From positions 9,528,587 to 9,592,586 of the forward strand of contig OY482865.1 in assembly GCA_960531495.1 (NCBI GenBank): DNA of 64,000 bases. Direction: 5' to 3'. This document shows, in pieces, positions 62,009 through 64,000 of the stretch. Below the pieces are notes generated by a model. The model searched no databases, was not told the DNA's origin, and saw only the letters and a list, made by a program, of their open reading frames with translations. Numbering within the stretch: position 1 is the stretch's first letter; each line of letters begins with the position of its first letter. Position numbers and translations under genes: made by a program. Source of the stretch: Zeus faber (Eukaryota > Chordata > Actinopteri > Zeiformes > Zeidae).

Positions 62009-62309
62009 AAAATGCGTATCAATTGCACCAGCGCTCTGCTGCCATTTTTTTTGCCTTTTTTTTGTCTCACTCAATTATCAGCTCAGCTGGCAACTCGCAT
62101 GAGTGGTGCTTAAACATTCTTTTGTGTTCAATGTTTGTTGGTATGATTTGCAAGTGTATTGTTGTCCCAATCCTGGAAAACACGATAGTATGTGGCCGTT
62201 CAAGTTTTGACTAACGGCGGTGAAAATTATGCTGGTTATCTGACCTTGTTTGTATATGCAACTGCCAAACCTCTGTACCAGCATGGAGTATCGGTGCAGT
62301 GTGAGCTGA

Positions 62310-64000
62310 CTGGTGCTTGTCTGTGCTTGACACACTTCTGATTCTCCGGAACCCGGTTGGACTCGTAGACCGAGCTATACCCTGGCTGATAGATCCCCGG
62401 AGAACTGAAACGACCAACAAGTTGGAGGAAGAAGCGAGCAGGGCTGCTAGCTCCCATACCCAGGGTACTGAGACCACCAACAGGCTGGAGGAGGAAGCGA
62501 GGGAGGAGGGCGGAATTAGGTGGAGACTGCGGCAAGGGAAATCCCGACCAGCACTATCTGGTATAATCATTGCCATTCTGCACTCCATCACCAACAAAAT
62601 GAACAAGATATGGGACTATGCAAGGTATTCGTTTTAATTTCATGAGGCTGTTCTTCTATGTTTTACTGAATCGTGCCTTTCCTTAAGGCTTAGACAGACT
62701 TTAACCCAATGGCACGACTACATACTGTACACAATCAAGTAGACACAACAGTTCTTTAATAGGACTCAAGCAGAAGACAGAAAAAGACAGGCGAGGAGGT
62801 CCAAGCAGGAAGAGACAAGGAGCTGAGAGGCAAACTCAGCAAGGCAAAGGATGCACACAAGAGACGCCTTGAGGAGACATTCAAGGCCGGCAACCCCATA
62901 AAAGAAGCCATGAAAAACATGACGGGTATGCCACGAAAACACCACAAGTCATTTGAGACAAAGGAGGAGTTGCCCTCTCCAAACCAACTCACCACTTTTT
63001 TTCAACAGGTTTGAACCCACTGGAAGCTCTGAAAGATGAAGAGAGGTGCCGGAGTGAGTAATTGTGCGGTCTAAACATACATGTAGGGTGGAAATCTCAG
63101 TGGGCCAGGTGGCCAACGTTGTTCGACAATGCACGTAAGACCACTGGCCCTGACAACATCAGGGCCTCTATTCTGAAGACATACAGTGAGAAACAAGAGC
63201 TAGCCCCCGTATGGCAGCCAAACATTCACTGGACACACACTGTCCCCCACAGCCTTGAAAACTCCACCCATCATCCCACTCCCTAAGAAACCATGCCCAA
63301 GGAGTGCAATGACTTTCAACCTCTGGCTCTAACCTCTGTGTTAATTGAGTCATTGGAGAGAATCATCTCTCACTTGCTCTATCAGTCTATACCGGATAAG
63401 CTTGGCCCATACCAGTTTGTGCGCAAGTGAGAGCGCAGCACTGACGATGCTGTTGCCACCCTCTTGCACCTTGTTTCAAAACATCTGGATGCACCAAAAA
63501 TAAATCCATACGTCAGAGTGCTGTTCATTGACTTCTCCTCTGCATTCAATACAATACAGCCAGAAATAATGCTCTCCAAAATGTATCTGTTGGAGATAAA
63601 CCCATATTTTTATCCACTGGTACTGTTTCTTCCTCATTTACAGACAACAGCTGGTTAGGGTCAAAAACACCTACTCCCCCCTGGCCACAACTAGCTGCGG
63701 CGCTCCACAAGGATGTGTCAGCTTCCCACTGCTATCTACCTTTTACATCAACAACTGTGTTGCCAGTGTGCCTAACCACATCATCATATTCTCTGATGAT
63801 ACTGCACTAGCAGCACTGATGAGGGAGGAAAGGGAGCCAGACCTTTACCTGGACAGTGTCAACAAAGTGGTTCAGTTCTCATACTCGCTCTCATACTTAA
63901 TACCCCCAAAACAGAGGAGATCATCTTTGAAGCCACACAAGACGCCCATATTGCTCCGGTTATAATTCACGGCCTACCCATAAAATCAACATCACCATTC
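62310..64000 (+). mobile_element. LINE (jockey/L2/Rex-like group) ORF2 remnant, truncated by the window edge
   Basis: The left part (to about 62635) encodes a Glu/Arg-rich N-terminal stretch ending GGIRWRLRQGKSRPALSGII, followed by NKMNKIWDYAR, which corresponds to the start of the endonuclease region. The endonuclease itself is almost wholly missing. From about 62780 the connector (KAKDAHKRRLEETFKAG) and then the reverse transcriptase follow in broken frames: TTGPDNIRASILKTYSE, ALTSVLIESLERIISHLLY, motif [14 protein letters not shown] (Asp codon about 63530), CGAPQGCVS at about 63695, and FSDDTAL (about 63789, the YADD equivalent). The region after it reads PKTEEIIFEATQDAHIAPV in yet another frame. 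There are at least four frameshifts and in-frame stops, so it is inactive. Confidence 0.85.

Overview
The window reads as nuclear DNA of a ray-finned fish, most likely a teleost. It has dense dinucleotide and tetranucleotide microsatellites, tRNA-derived SINEs, a Tc1-like element whose ends match the common fish Tc1 type, remnants of a [14 protein letters not shown] LINE, and many short inverted-repeat (MITE-like) elements. It is gene-poor. Only two host protein-coding genes can be supported, both on the minus strand. They are gpr85 (SREB2), an orphan class A GPCR with its coding region in one exon (CDS 35276-36391), and about 5 kb upstream of it smim30, a 63-residue one-pass microprotein (CDS 41278-41469). 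From general knowledge, GPR85 and SMIM30 are also neighbours in tetrapods (BMT2 - GPR85 - SMIM30 - PPP1R3A - FOXP2), so this looks like a conserved block. The nearest expected genes on either side (bmt2 to the left, ppp1r3a/foxp2 to the right) were not recognised here.

Layout. 1-33.2 kb: intergenic, with single-copy stretches, CpG-rich patches (about 0.4-0.6, 10.3-11.4 and 12.1-13.3 kb), several stretches that look like conserved non-coding DNA (judged by eye only, notably 15.0-15.4 kb), and repeats. The repeats include a roughly 340-bp family present in inverted orientation at 15.46 and 18.22 kb and again at 61.67 kb, a 28-bp minisatellite flanked by inverted repeats (18.9-19.7 kb), two SINEs, and a foldback element at 30.7 kb with a third related arm at 32.1 kb. 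33.2-38 kb: the gpr85 transcription unit (inferred 3' UTR, CDS, possible intron, possible NRF1-type promoter). 40.6-41.6 kb: smim30 with a compact CpG-rich promoter. Immediately behind that promoter lies a polyadenylation-like signal of an unidentified minus-strand transcript. 42-64 kb: mainly repeats. These are ATT- and ATCT-rich satellites, a three-copy repeat (43.2, 54.5, 54.9 kb), an internally deleted Tc1 element (48.4-49.2 kb), a TIR element (49.8-50.3 kb), a decayed IS630/Tc1-superfamily transposase (53.9-54.4 kb), and a decayed gene with a C76-like deubiquitinase signature (58.3-59.5 kb) interrupted by a retroposon tail. A LINE reverse transcriptase with frameshifts runs off the right edge (62.3-64 kb).

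No operon-like cooperation is expected. gpr85 and smim30 are head-to-tail, separately promoted genes. No complete new biological system is evident. The most unusual items are the C76-like relic with its perfect 17-bp-arm palindrome, the shared and inverted dispersed repeats, the hairpin within a cluster of octamer-like sites at 15.2 kb, and the mirrored CCAAT hairpin at 461-503. All sequence-similarity statements were made by reading, without database searches.
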